Source: Novosphingobium kaempferiae (GTDB lineage Bacteria > Pseudomonadota > Alphaproteobacteria > Sphingomonadales > Sphingomonadaceae). From it: a stretch of 64,000 nucleotides of DNA. The notes under the pieces were generated by a model. The model did not search any database. It saw only the letters and a program-made list of their open reading frames with translations, and was not told the DNA's origin. Both the position numbers and the translations under genes were made by a program. Positions 44,130 to 53,109 of the stretch are shown piece by piece. The stretch spans positions 5,518,001 through 5,582,000 of the forward strand of contig NZ_CP089301.1 of the NCBI RefSeq assembly GCF_021227995.1, given 5' to 3'. Position 1 is the first letter of the stretch, and every line of letters starts with the position of its first letter.

Positions 44130-45203
44130 ATGGCTGACGAAGCCGACAAGGACCAGCGCACGCACGAGCCGACCCCCAAGAAGCTGGAGGATGCCCGCAA
44201 GCGCGGCGAAGTCGCCATCGCGCCGGAAGTTCGCCATGCGACGATGATGGCGGGCGCCCTTGCCGTCACCGGCTGGCTGGGCCTTTCGGCGATGGAGCGG
44301 CTGGGCACCATGCTCAAGCGGCTCTGGGGTGACGCGCAGGAGTTTCCGCTCGATCCGGAAGGCGCGCAGGGGCTGGCGACCGGGGTGATGTGGCACGCGC
44401 TGGTCTCTCTGCTGCCGGTCTTCGCGGTGCTGCTGACCGCCGCCATCGGCACCGTGTTCCTGCAAGGCCGCGTCGTGCTGAGCTGGTCACGCCTTTCCCC
44501 CAAGTGGTCCAAGCTCTCCCCGGCGAGCGGCGCGAAGCGTCTGTTCGGCACCCGCGCGCTGGTGGAGTTCGCCAAGACGCTGGCGAAGCTGGGCGTCATC
44601 GGGCTTGTCGTGTGGCTGGTGTTCGCGCCGCGCATGGAGGGGGCGGACGGCCTCGTCGGGCGCTCTCCCGGCGCGATCGGTGCGGCGGCGGGGCAACTGG
44701 CGTTCGAGATCCTGCGCGCGGTGGTGGCGCTGGTGGCGGCGCTGGCGCTGTTCGACTTCCTCTGGCAGCGGCGGTCATTCCTCCAGCGCATGCGCATGAC
44801 GCTTCAGGAAGTGAAGGACGAGCACAAGCAGAGCGAGGGCGATCCCAAGATCAAGGCGAAGATCCGCCAGATCCAGATGCAGCGATCGCGCAAGCGCATG
44901 ATGGCGGCGGTGCCGACCGCGAGCGTGATCGTGACGAACCCGACGCACTACGCCGTCGCGCTGAAGTACGAACACGGCGTCACCGCCGCGCCAACGGTGG
45001 TGGCCAAGGGCGTCGACGCCGTGGCGCTGCGCATCCGCGAAGTGGGGCGCGAGGCCGGGGTGCCGGTGATCGAGAACCCGCCCCTCGCCCGCGCGCTGTT
45101 CGCGGCGGTGGAGATCGACCACCCGATCCCGATCGAGCACTACCAGGCGGTCGCGGAGATCATCGGCTACGTCCTGCGGCTGGCGAAGAAAGTGGGGAAG
45201 TGA
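44130..45203 (+). CDS. flhB: Flagellar export switch protein FlhB
   Basis: This 357-residue protein begins ADEADKDQRTHEPTPKKLED and has four membrane segments. The autocleavage site NPTH is at residues 270-273 (IVTNPTHYAVALKYEHG). FlhB switches export from hook to filament substrates after self-cleavage. It is the last flagellar gene before the DUF808 gene. Confidence 0.96.
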   Translation: MADEADKDQRTHEPTPKKLEDARKRGEVAIAPEVRHATMMAGALAVTGWLGLSAMERLGTMLKRLWGDAQEFPLDPEGAQGLATGVMWHALVSLLPVFAVLLTAAIGTVFLQGRVVLSWSRLSPKWSKLSPASGAKRLFGTRALVEFAKTLAKLGVIGLVVWLVFAPRMEGADGLVGRSPGAIGAAAGQLAFEILRAVVALVAALALFDFLWQRRSFLQRMRMTLQEVKDEHKQSEGDPKIKAKIRQIQMQRSRKRMMAAVPTASVIVTNPTHYAVALKYEHGVTAAPTVVAKGVDAVALRIREVGREAGVPVIENPPLARALFAAVEIDHPIPIEHYQAVAEIIGYVLRLAKKVGK

Positions 45204-45376
45204 AGATGGAACCCCGGTAAGCCGTTTGGACGGCCCCACTGTGGAGCGCCCTTCACATGTCCAAGAGAACGGCGAAGGCGGCGACGTTTTAAGTCGGTTC
45301 CGCTTTCGCTTGATCGCGCCTCGATTACCCCGCATGGCTGGCGCCTCGTTCGCACCTGCAAACAAAAGGAATCCTG

Positions 45377-46321
45377 ATGCCTTCCGGCCTTGTCGCCCTG
45401 CTTGACGACGTATCGGTCATCGCCCGCGCCGCAGCCGCTTCGCTCGACGACGTGGGGGCGGGGGTGGCCAAGGCGGGCACCAAGGCCGCAGGCGTGGTGA
45501 TCGACGATGCGGCGGTGACGCCCGGCTACGTCACCGGCTTCACGCCGGACCGCGAACTGCCGATCATCTGGAAGATCACCAAGGGCAGCCTGTTCAACAA
45601 GCTGGTGATCCTGCTGCCCATCGCGCTGCTGCTGAGTGCCTTCCTGCCGGCGGCGATCACGCCGATCCTGATGGCGGGCGGCTTATACCTCGCGTTCGAG
45701 GGCGCGGAGAAAGTGCTGGAAAAGCTCGGTGGCGAGAAGCACGGCGAGACGCTGGAGGATCCGATTGAGGACGCCGCCACGTTCGAGAAGACGCGCGTTT
45801 CCGGCGCGGTGCGCACCGACCTTATCCTGTCGGCTGAAATCATGGCGATTGCGCTGGCCGAAGTCGGCGACGAGACGCTGGTGGCGCGCGCCGTCACGCT
45901 GGCGCTCGTCGGGATCGCCATCACCATAGCGGTCTACGGCGCGGTGGCGCTGATCGTGAAGATGGACGACGTCGGCCTGCACCTGACGAAGAAGCCCGGC
46001 AGCGGATCGCAGGCGCTGGGTCGCGGGTTGCTCAAGGCCATGCCGGTAGTGCTCAAGCTGCTCGGCAGCGTCGGCACTGTGGCGATGCTGTGGGTCGGCG
46101 GCGGGATCATCCTGCACGGGCTGGAGGAACTGGGCGTGCCCGGCCCGGCGCATGTCGCCCACGGCGTCCAGCACGCGCTGGCCGAGGCGACCGGGCCGCT
46201 GGGTCCGGTGGCAGGCTGGCTGGGCTATGCCTTCGCTTCGGCCGTGGTCGGGCTGGTGCTGGGTGCGGTGGTGGCGGTCATCGTCCACCTCGTCGCCAAG
46301 GCGCGCGGTAAGGGGCATTGA
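45377..46321 (+). CDS. DUF808 family inner-membrane protein
   Basis: This 314-residue protein starts PSGLVALLDDVSVIARAAAA, the DUF808 (YedI) signature, and has KAAGVVIDDAAVTPGYVTGF. About six hydrophobic helices follow. The function is unknown. It lies after flhB with a 173-bp gap and probably its own promoter. Confidence 0.92.
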   Translation: MPSGLVALLDDVSVIARAAAASLDDVGAGVAKAGTKAAGVVIDDAAVTPGYVTGFTPDRELPIIWKITKGSLFNKLVILLPIALLLSAFLPAAITPILMAGGLYLAFEGAEKVLEKLGGEKHGETLEDPIEDAATFEKTRVSGAVRTDLILSAEIMAIALAEVGDETLVARAVTLALVGIAITIAVYGAVALIVKMDDVGLHLTKKPGSGSQALGRGLLKAMPVVLKLLGSVGTVAMLWVGGGIILHGLEELGVPGPAHVAHGVQHALAEATGPLGPVAGWLGYAFASAVVGLVLGAVVAVIVHLVAKARGKGH

Positions 46322-46338
46322 GGGCGCGCTGAATATCC

Positions 46339-46453
46339 CGTCGTCCCGGACTTGATCCGGGACCGGTGGCTGTCTTTGGGCGGGTGCCCCCGGTGGCATA
46401 CTGATAGGTAGGCCGTTCACGGCCAGCGATCCCGGAGCAAGTCCGGGACGACG
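46339..46453. repeat. Interrupted inverted repeat, family B copy 1
   Basis: 24-bp arms CGTCGTCCCGGACTTGATCC.. and its near-complement at 46430-46453 flank about 67 bp between the convergent DUF808 and Mpl-like genes. The GTCGTCCCGG core recurs at 51636-51665. Confidence 0.8.
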
Positions 46454-46454
46454 A

Positions 46455-47867
46455 TCAGGCCAGCTTTTCCAGCACCTCGCGCGCGAACACCGTCAGCGTA
46501 TCGTCGCGCGCGCCCATGATGACCACGCGGTCGCCGGGCCTTGCGATCTCGGCGATGCGCGTGCCGCAGTCCTCGCGGCTCGGCACGTATTCCGCCTTGC
46601 CGCCATGGCTTTCGATGAGCCGCACGATGCGTTCGCTGCCCTCGCTGCGGTCGACGGTGCCGCCGAAGTAGACCGGATCGCACAGGATCGTAACGTCATC
46701 GGGGCCGAGCTTGCGCGCGAAGACTTCGGCCAGTTCCGCGCCCATCTGGCGCAGCGGGCCGTAGCCGTGCGGCTGGAAGAACGCCATCACGCGCCCCGGA
46801 TGGGCCTTCAGCGTGGCGAGCGTGGCGGAAACCTTGTCCGGGTTGTGGCCGAAATCGTCGATTACCGCGATGCCCGAGGGTGAGGTGCCGACGATGTCGA
46901 AGCGCCGTGCCAGCCCCTCGAACGAGCCGAGCGCTGCAACCGCTTCCGCCACCGTAACGCCCGCGGCATTGGCGGCGGCTATGGCGGCAAGCGCGTTGTA
47001 AAGGTTGTGGCGGCCCGGCAGTTTCAGCGCCAGCGCATGCGAAGTGCCGTCACGCCGGTCGAGCACGGTGGCCGTCAGCGAGGTCGGGCCTTCCACGATG
47101 TCGCTTGCGCCGATCTGCGCGTCGCCCGAGGTCACGCCGAACGTCACCAGTGCCTGCGCACGATGGGCCAGCGCGGCGGTCTCCGCATCGTCGAGGTTGA
47201 TCGCCGAGACGTCGGCGCGGGCGAGGAAATCCCCGAAGAGTTCGCGCAGTTCCTCAAGGCTCTTGTGGTCGAGGCTGACGTTGCCCAGCACCGCAACCTT
47301 CGGTCGATAGAGCGCGATCGAACCGTCGCTTTCGTCCACCTCGGACACGAAGGCATCGCCCGAACCGACCCGGGCGCTGGCGAAAGGGGCATCCGGGGCA
47401 ACGAAGTTCTTCATCACCGCGCCGTTCATGATCGTGGGATCGCGCCCGGCGGCGGTCATGATCCAGCCGGTCATGCCGGTGACGGTCGACTTGCCCGAAG
47501 TGCCGCCGATGGCGACGCCGAAGGGCGCGGCGTTGAACAGCGTCGCCAGAAGTTGCGCGCGGCTCATGCGCGGGCAGCCGAGTTCGGTGGCGCGCACCAC
47601 TTCGGGCACGGTGTCCTCCACCGCCGCCGAGGCGACCAGCGTCTGCTGCGCCGAAGTGACGCCGCTGCCATCCTGCGGGAACAGCTCGAAGCCGAGCGAT
47701 TCGAGCCAGGCGAACTTCTCCGTGCTGCGCCCCTGGTCGCGGCTGCGGTCCGATCCACCGATCCACGCGCCGTGGCCCTTGAGGATCAGCGCGAGCGGGA
47801 GCATCCCCGAGCCCCCAATGCCGCAGAAGAACCAGGGGTGGGCGGTAAGGTCGCGCATGTCGGTCAT
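46455..47867 (-). CDS. mpl: Mpl-type Mur ligase (UDP-MurNAc:tripeptide ligase)
   Basis: This 470-residue Mur ligase has an N-terminal Rossmann loop (FFCGIGGSGMLPLALILKGH), the ATP loop GVAIGGTSGKSTVTGMTG and the middle-domain FVSEVDESDGSIALYRPKVA. The C-terminal VIDDFGHNPDKVSATLATLK carries the catalytic Asp/His region. Mpl re-attaches recycled murein tripeptide to UDP-MurNAc in the cytoplasm. MurC is the alternative; the divergent LD-carboxypeptidase favours recycling. Confidence 0.78.
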   Translation of the reverse strand: MTDMRDLTAHPWFFCGIGGSGMLPLALILKGHGAWIGGSDRSRDQGRSTEKFAWLESLGFELFPQDGSGVTSAQQTLVASAAVEDTVPEVVRATELGCPRMSRAQLLATLFNAAPFGVAIGGTSGKSTVTGMTGWIMTAAGRDPTIMNGAVMKNFVAPDAPFASARVGSGDAFVSEVDESDGSIALYRPKVAVLGNVSLDHKSLEELRELFGDFLARADVSAINLDDAETAALAHRAQALVTFGVTSGDAQIGASDIVEGPTSLTATVLDRRDGTSHALALKLPGRHNLYNALAAIAAANAAGVTVAEAVAALGSFEGLARRFDIVGTSPSGIAVIDDFGHNPDKVSATLATLKAHPGRVMAFFQPHGYGPLRQMGAELAEVFARKLGPDDVTILCDPVYFGGTVDRSEGSERIVRLIESHGGKAEYVPSREDCGTRIAEIARPGDRVVIMGARDDTLTVFAREVLEKLA

Positions 47868-47923
47868 GCGGCAAGCCGTATGCGGCCTTGCCCGCCGTGA
47901 CAACCTCGATAGGAGTTATGCGC

Positions 47924-48733
47924 ATGACACGTATCGCCGTCTGCGCACCGTCCACCCCGATCACCCCCGAGGATGCCGAGGCCGTCCGCGCGCTCGCCGC
48001 TGCCGAGTTCCCCGGCGTGGACCTCATGATCCATGACCAGTGCTTCGCGGTGGAGGGCCATTTCGCCGGGCCGGACGACATGCGCCGCGACGCGCTGGTG
48101 GAGTGCGCCAACGATCCCTCCGTCGATGCGGTGTGGTTCGCGAGGGGCGGCTATGGCGCATGCCGGATCGCGGAAGCCGCGCTGGCGCGCTTCGACCATG
48201 CGGCGGGGCAGAAGACCTACCTCGGCTATTCGGACGCGGGATACCTGCTGGGCGGGCTCTATCGCGAGCGGATCGGCAAGCCGGTCCACGGGCCGATGCT
48301 GGCCGATATCCGGCGAGAAGGCGGCGTGGATGCAGTGCGGCGTGCGTTGAATTTCATGATGGTAGCGGAGGAGGGACTCGAACCCTCGCTTGCTGGTGAA
48401 CGCCACCCCGTCGTCGCGTTCAACCTGATGACGCTGGCGATGCTGGGCGGCACGCGGCTGATGCCGGGCCTCGCCAACCATGTGGTGATGGTGGAGGAGG
48501 TGTCGGAGCATCTCTACGCCGTGGACCGCCTGTTCTTCCACGCGACGGCGCACCTTGGCGGCATCGCGGGCCTGCGCCTTGGCCGCGTCAGCGACGTGCC
48601 GGAGAACGACCGCCCCTTCGGCGCCGATGCGCTGGAGATCGCGCAGTACTGGTGCAACCGCCACGCCATCCCGTTCGTGGGCGAAGCGGATATCGGCCAC
48701 GACGCCGCCAATAAGCTAGTTCCCTTCGGCTGA
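47924..48733 (+). CDS. ldcA: LD-carboxypeptidase, peptidase family S66
   Basis: This 269-residue protein has VWFARGGYGACRI and the nucleophile motif KTYLGYSDAGYLLGGLY. The C-terminal part supplies the Glu/His of the S66 triad. AGGAG 8 bases before ATG 47924 fixes the start; the ATG at 47918 is too close. It trims the terminal D-Ala from murein tetrapeptide, which yields the tripeptide used by Mpl. It is divergent from mpl with a 56-bp gap. Confidence 0.85.
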   Translation: MTRIAVCAPSTPITPEDAEAVRALAAAEFPGVDLMIHDQCFAVEGHFAGPDDMRRDALVECANDPSVDAVWFARGGYGACRIAEAALARFDHAAGQKTYLGYSDAGYLLGGLYRERIGKPVHGPMLADIRREGGVDAVRRALNFMMVAEEGLEPSLAGERHPVVAFNLMTLAMLGGTRLMPGLANHVVMVEEVSEHLYAVDRLFFHATAHLGGIAGLRLGRVSDVPENDRPFGADALEIAQYWCNRHAIPFVGEADIGHDAANKLVPFG

Positions 48734-48776
48734 ACGGCGCGCCACTCTTCCGCCCGATAACAAGTGGGAGAGAACG

Positions 48777-49301
48777 ATGGCGCTGCCGATCCGCCAGATC
48801 GCCTATTTCGTGCCCGATGTGCGTGCCTCCGCACGGGCGCATTGCGCCGCCTTCGGCTCGGGGCCGTACTACGTGGCCGACAACATTCCGCTGGTGCGTG
48901 CAGTCCATCGCGGGGTGGAGCGGCAACTCGACCATTCGAGCGCCTACGGCCAGTGGGGTGAGGTGATGATCGAGTTCTGCCAGCAGAACAATCCCGGCCC
49001 CTCCGCCTTCCATGACCTCTATGCGGAAGGTTCCGACCGGGAAGGGCTGCACCACGTCGCCTTGTTCGTCGACGATCTCGACGCCGCCATCGCCCGGTTC
49101 GCGGAGCAGGGGCACGATGTCGCGCTCGATGCCGAGATGACCGACGGGTTCCGCTACGTCTTCGTCGATGCGGTGGCGCGGTACGGGCACATGCTGGAGC
49201 TTTATGAGCCCATGCCAAGCCTGACGGGCTTCTACGAAACCGTGCGGAAAACCGCCGGGGACTTCTCGAAAGGCGTCACCATCGACATCGCTTTCGGGTG
49301 A
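48777..49301 (+). CDS. VOC/glyoxalase-family protein
   Basis: This 174-residue protein has two vicinal-oxygen-chelate modules: IRQIAYFVPDVRASARAHCA and LHHVALFVDDLDAAIARFAE. Putative metal ligands are the His residues near HHVALF and the Glu in HMLELYEP. It could be an epimerase, dioxygenase or lyase. It follows ldcA by 43 bp and may be co-transcribed. The substrate is unknown. Confidence 0.82.
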   Translation: MALPIRQIAYFVPDVRASARAHCAAFGSGPYYVADNIPLVRAVHRGVERQLDHSSAYGQWGEVMIEFCQQNNPGPSAFHDLYAEGSDREGLHHVALFVDDLDAAIARFAEQGHDVALDAEMTDGFRYVFVDAVARYGHMLELYEPMPSLTGFYETVRKTAGDFSKGVTIDIAFG

Positions 49302-49416
49302 ACGGAGCGCCTCGGGACTTGCCCTCAGCCCTTAAGGTCAATAACCCGCCGCGCCACAATCGATTCGCAAGCGGCGCGTGGCCTCGGCCCGCCGTAAAGC
49401 CAAGGAGCGGTCGCAG

Positions 49417-50352
49417 ATGCGTGCATTCGTTTTCCCCGGACAGGGCAGCCAGAAGGTCGGCATGGGCGCCGAACTCGCACAAGCCAGCGCCATCGCGCGC
49501 GAAGTCTTCCAGGAGGTCGACGACGCGCTCGGCCAGAACCTTTTCCGCATCATGACCGAAGGGCCCGAGGATCAGCTGACCCTCACCGAGAACGCCCAGC
49601 CGGCGATCATGGCGAACGCCATCGCCGTCCTGCGCGTGCTGGAGAAGGAAGGCGGCATCAGCCTTGCGGACAAGGCGGACTTCGTTGCCGGTCACTCGCT
49701 GGGTGAATATACCGCGCTCTGCGCCGCGGGCGCGTTCAGCCTTGCCGACACCGCGCGCCTGCTGAAGCTGCGCGGCCAGTCGATGCAGGCTGCCGTGCCG
49801 GTGGGCGTGGGCGCCATGGCCGCGCTGCTCGGCGCCGACATCGACAAGGCCACTGCGCTCGCCGAAGCCGCTGCCGAAGGTCAGGTCTGCACCGTCGCCA
49901 ACGACAACGACCCGACGCAGGTCGTCATCTCGGGCCACAAGGAAGCGATCGAGCGCGCCATCGCGCTGGTCAAGGACCACGGCATCAAGCGCGGCATCGC
50001 GCTGCCCGTCTCGGCGCCGTTCCACTGCCCGCTGATGCAGCCCGCCGCCGATGCGATGGCCGAGGCGCTGGCGGCAACCCCTCCGGGCCCGCTGCGCGTC
50101 GCTTTGTTCGCCAACGTCACCGCCTCGGTCGTCACCGACCCCGCCGAAGTCCAGCGCCTGCTGGTCGAGCAGGTTACCGGCCGCGTCCGCTGGCGCGAAA
50201 GCGCGATCGCCATGCACGCGGCAGGCGTCGAGCGCTTCGTCGAGATCGGCGGCAAGGTCGTCGGCCCGATGATCAAGCGTTCGGCTGGCGAAGTGGACGT
50301 CACCGCCGCCACCTCGATGGCCGAGATCGAGGAACTGATTAAAGGACTTTGA
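49417..50352 (+). CDS. fabD: Malonyl-CoA-ACP transacylase FabD
   Basis: This 311-residue protein starts MRAFVFPGQGSQKVGMGAEL. The catalytic Ser94 is in VAGHSLGEYTALCAAGAF, and PVSAPFHCPLMQPAADAM carries the active-site His. It loads malonate onto ACP for fatty acid synthesis. The start is set by homology and by CAAGGAG upstream. fabG should follow directly but is separated from it by an inserted cassette. Confidence 0.96.
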   Translation: MRAFVFPGQGSQKVGMGAELAQASAIAREVFQEVDDALGQNLFRIMTEGPEDQLTLTENAQPAIMANAIAVLRVLEKEGGISLADKADFVAGHSLGEYTALCAAGAFSLADTARLLKLRGQSMQAAVPVGVGAMAALLGADIDKATALAEAAAEGQVCTVANDNDPTQVVISGHKEAIERAIALVKDHGIKRGIALPVSAPFHCPLMQPAADAMAEALAATPPGPLRVALFANVTASVVTDPAEVQRLLVEQVTGRVRWRESAIAMHAAGVERFVEIGGKVVGPMIKRSAGEVDVTAATSMAEIEELIKGL

Positions 50353-50385
50353 TTCGCGTCGCAGCGCCAGCGCGTTAGAAAGCAA

Positions 50386-50841
50386 TTTCACGCGGAGGCG
50401 CGGAGACGCGGAGGATGAATGGCCGAGATCGATCGACTGAGCGCGGAAGTGGTGGATGCCGCAATACGCATCCACCGCAAGCTTGGGCCGGGGCTTCTCG
50501 AAAGCGTCTATGAAACGCTGCTTGCAGCGAGCATTGAGCGGGCAGGATGGAAGGTCGTCCGGCAAAAGCCGGTCGACATATCATTCGAGGGTTTGCACTT
50601 TGCCGGTGCGTTTCGTGCCGATCTCATCGTGGAAGATCGGCTAGTGGTGGAAGTGAAGTCGGTGGAGCAATTGGCCAAGGTTCACGCCAAGCAGCTTCTC
50701 ACCTACTTGCGTTTGCTCGATCAGCCCGTAGGGCTGCTTCTGAATTTTGGCGGCGAGACGATGAAGGATGGTATCCGGCGCATCGTCAACGGATACACAC
50801 CGGCCGAAGGCCGCTCCGCGTCTCCGCGCCTCCGCGTGAAA
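50386..50841. mobile_element. GxxExxY cassette bounded by perfect 27-bp inverted repeats
   Basis: The left end (50386-50412) TTTCACGCGGAGGCGCGGAG.. is exactly repeated in inverse at 50815-50841. The repeat is itself built of CGCGGAG units. Between them lies most of one gene; the right repeat encodes part of its C-terminus. It sits between fabD and fabG. There is no transposase inside, so it is a non-autonomous, integron- or REP-like cassette at most. Confidence 0.7.
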
Positions 50842-50859
50842 ATGGATTACGGAGACTGA
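50419..50859 (+). CDS. GxxExxY protein
   Basis: This 146-residue protein has the name-giving motif in KLGPGLLESVYETLL. A PD-(D/E)xK nuclease-like core follows: FRADLIVEDRLVVEVKSVEQ, with D, E and K in place, then HAKQLLTYLRLLDQPVGLLL. The role is unknown; the fold suggests nucleic-acid cleavage or binding. The C-terminal segment GRSASPRLRVK is encoded by the right inverted repeat. It ends 1 bp before fabG. Confidence 0.85.
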   Translation: MAEIDRLSAEVVDAAIRIHRKLGPGLLESVYETLLAASIERAGWKVVRQKPVDISFEGLHFAGAFRADLIVEDRLVVEVKSVEQLAKVHAKQLLTYLRLLDQPVGLLLNFGGETMKDGIRRIVNGYTPAEGRSASPRLRVKMDYGD

Positions 50860-50860
50860 C

Positions 50861-51625
50861 ATGTTCAACCTCAACGGAATGACTGCCCTGGTGACCGGCG
50901 CAAGCGGGGGGATCGGCTCGGCCGTGGCCCGCGCGCTGGCGGCGCAGGGTGCGCGCCTGGCGATCTCGGGCTCCAATGCCGACAAGCTGCGCGCCTTCCG
51001 CGATGAACTCGACGAGCACACCCCGCAGCACCTCCAGGAAGTCGACCACGTCGCCATCGCCTGCAACCTCGGCGATCCCGAGCAGGTCGAGAAGCTGGTG
51101 CCCGCCGCGCTCGAATCGCTCGGCAAGATCGACATCCTCGTCAACAATGCCGGCATCACGCGCGACAACCTCGCGATGCGCATGAAGGACGAGGAATGGG
51201 ATCAGGTGATCCGCATCAACCTCGAATCCACCTTCCGCCTGATGCGCGCGGCCACCAAGCCGATGATGAAGGCGCGCTTCGGTCGCATCATCAACGTGAC
51301 CTCGGTGGTCGGCACGACCGGCAACCCCGGCCAGATGAACTACTGCGCGGCCAAGGGCGGCATCACCGCCATGTCGAAGTCGCTGGCGCAGGAACTCGCC
51401 AGCCGCGGCGTCACCGTGAACTGCATCGCCCCCGGCTTCATCCGCACCGCGATGACCGACGTGCTGCCCGACGCGCAGAAGGAAGCGCTCAATGGCCGCA
51501 TCCCGATGGGCCGCATGGGCGAGGGCGGCGACATCGCCTCCGCCGCCGTGTTCCTTGCCAGCAAGGAAGCGGGCTACGTCACCGGACAGACGATCCACGT
51601 CAACGGCGGCATGGTGATGGTCTGA
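50861..51625 (+). CDS. fabG: 3-oxoacyl-ACP reductase FabG
   Basis: This 254-residue SDR has the NADP loop TGASGGIGSAVARAL, the NNAG block (VNNAGITRDNLAMRMK) and the catalytic Ser and YxxxK (INVTSVVGTTGNPGQMNYCA, then AK). It reduces 3-oxoacyl-ACP. Length and motifs are those of true FabG. acpP does not follow; a hairpin repeat and dnaN do. Confidence 0.95.
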   Translation: MFNLNGMTALVTGASGGIGSAVARALAAQGARLAISGSNADKLRAFRDELDEHTPQHLQEVDHVAIACNLGDPEQVEKLVPAALESLGKIDILVNNAGITRDNLAMRMKDEEWDQVIRINLESTFRLMRAATKPMMKARFGRIINVTSVVGTTGNPGQMNYCAAKGGITAMSKSLAQELASRGVTVNCIAPGFIRTAMTDVLPDAQKEALNGRIPMGRMGEGGDIASAAVFLASKEAGYVTGQTIHVNGGMVMV

Positions 51626-51635
51626 GATGACCGTA

Positions 51636-51665
51636 TCGTCGTCCCGGCATGGTCCGGGACGACGA
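51636..51665. repeat. Short hairpin repeat, family B copy 2
   Basis: TCGTCGTCCCGG and CCGGGACGACGA flank a short loop 11 bp after fabG. It shares the GTCGTCCCGG core with the repeat at 46339-46453. It may also serve as a transcription stop, though no T-run follows. Confidence 0.75.
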
Positions 51666-51812
51666 ATGGCGGCAAACCCCCGATTTATCCCCAGATTCGC
51701 CGCAATCCCGCCACATCCAGCTTGCCGCGCCCCTGACTCGCGTTAGAGATAGTCGTCCGAATTCAAGGGATGTCCGTATCCCGTGCCCGACCAAGGGGGA
51801 CTTGAGGCTGTC

Positions 51813-52931
51813 ATGAAGGCCACTATCGAACGTTCCACGCTGCTGCGCTGCCTTTCTCACGTGCAGTCGGTCGTCGAGCGCCGCAATACCATTCCGATCC
51901 TGTCGAACGTGCTGATCGAGGCGTCCGCGGGTGGCTCGCTCAAGATCATGGCGACCGACCTCGACCTCCAGGTGGTCGAGACGCTGGGCGCCGTTGCGGT
52001 GGAGCAGGCGGGGGCGATCACGGTTTCCGCGCACCTGCTGTTCGACATCGCACGCAAGCTGCCCGAAGGCAGCCAGGTGAGCCTCGATTCGGCGGACAAC
52101 CGCATGGTGGTGAAGGCCGGTCGCAGCCGCTTCCAGCTGCCGACGCTGCCGCGCGACGACTTCCCGATGATCGCGGAAGGCGAACTGCCGACCAGCTTCG
52201 AGATTTCGGCCGCCACGCTCGCGCAGCTGATCGACCGCACCCGCTTCGCGATCTCCACCGAGGAGACGCGCTACTACCTCAACGGCATCTTTCTGCATGT
52301 CAGTGACGAGGAACTGAAGGCCGCCGCCACCGATGGCCACCGCCTCGCGCGCTTCACCATCGCGCGTCCGGACGGTTCGGAGGGCATGCCTGACGTGATC
52401 GTGCCGCGTAAGTGCGTGGGCGAACTGCGCAAGCTTCTGGAAGAGGCGCTGGACACCAACGTCCTCGTCGACCTGTCGGCCAGCAAGATCCGCTTCACGC
52501 TCGGCGGCGAGCATGGCGTGGTGCTGACCAGCAAGCTGATCGACGGCACGTTCCCGGACTATACGCGCGTCATCCCGACCGCCAACGACAAGCTGCTCAA
52601 GGTCGATCCCAAGAGCTTCTTCCAGGGCGTGGACCGCGTGGCGACCATCGCCACCGAAAAGACCCGCGCGGTGAAGATGGCGCTCGACAACGATCGCGTG
52701 ACGCTTTCGGTCACCTCGCCCGACAACGGCACCGCAGCTGAGGAAGTACCCGCGCAGTACGCTTCGGACGGCTTCGAGATCGGCTTCAACGCCAACTATC
52801 TCAAGGACATCCTCGGCCAGATCGACGGCGACACGGTGGAACTCCACCTTGCCGACGCCGCCGCGCCGACGCTGATCCGTCAGGACGAGAAGAGCCCCGC
52901 GCTTTACGTGCTGATGCCGATGCGCGTCTGA
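51813..52931 (+). CDS. dnaN: DNA polymerase III beta sliding clamp
   Basis: This 372-residue protein starts MKATIERSTLLRCLSHVQSV with RRNTIPILSNVLIEA. It has three clamp domains and ends YVLMPMRV as DnaN proteins do. It encircles DNA and gives processivity to replication. It lies alone, away from dnaA, and has its own terminator. Confidence 0.96.
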   Translation: MKATIERSTLLRCLSHVQSVVERRNTIPILSNVLIEASAGGSLKIMATDLDLQVVETLGAVAVEQAGAITVSAHLLFDIARKLPEGSQVSLDSADNRMVVKAGRSRFQLPTLPRDDFPMIAEGELPTSFEISAATLAQLIDRTRFAISTEETRYYLNGIFLHVSDEELKAAATDGHRLARFTIARPDGSEGMPDVIVPRKCVGELRKLLEEALDTNVLVDLSASKIRFTLGGEHGVVLTSKLIDGTFPDYTRVIPTANDKLLKVDPKSFFQGVDRVATIATEKTRAVKMALDNDRVTLSVTSPDNGTAAEEVPAQYASDGFEIGFNANYLKDILGQIDGDTVELHLADAAAPTLIRQDEKSPALYVLMPMRV

Positions 52932-52956
52932 CCTTCGGGTTTTGGAACAGGGAAAG

Positions 52957-52983
52957 GGCCGGGGCGAAAGCTCCGGCCTTTTT
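52957..52983 (+). terminator. Rho-independent terminator of dnaN
   Basis: GGCCGGGGC, a GAAA tetraloop and GCTCCGGCC, followed by TTTTT, about 25 bp after the dnaN stop. Confidence 0.9.
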
Positions 52984-53109
52984 CGTTCAGGCCCTCTTTC
53001 GCGCCGGACGCGCGATGGTATGAATGCGCCACGGGCAGTGCGGACGCCCGTTCAGACGGCGATTCGTCCAAGTTCCGCTCCTTGGGCCGTTTTGCGGCAG
53101 GAGCGTGCA

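Noticed and set aside
48360..48400. tRNA 3'-half-like sequence (GGAGGGACTCGAACCCTC) within ldcA
   Set aside because: It resembles a tRNA T arm, but no cloverleaf can be completed and the surrounding frame is a continuous LD-carboxypeptidase.
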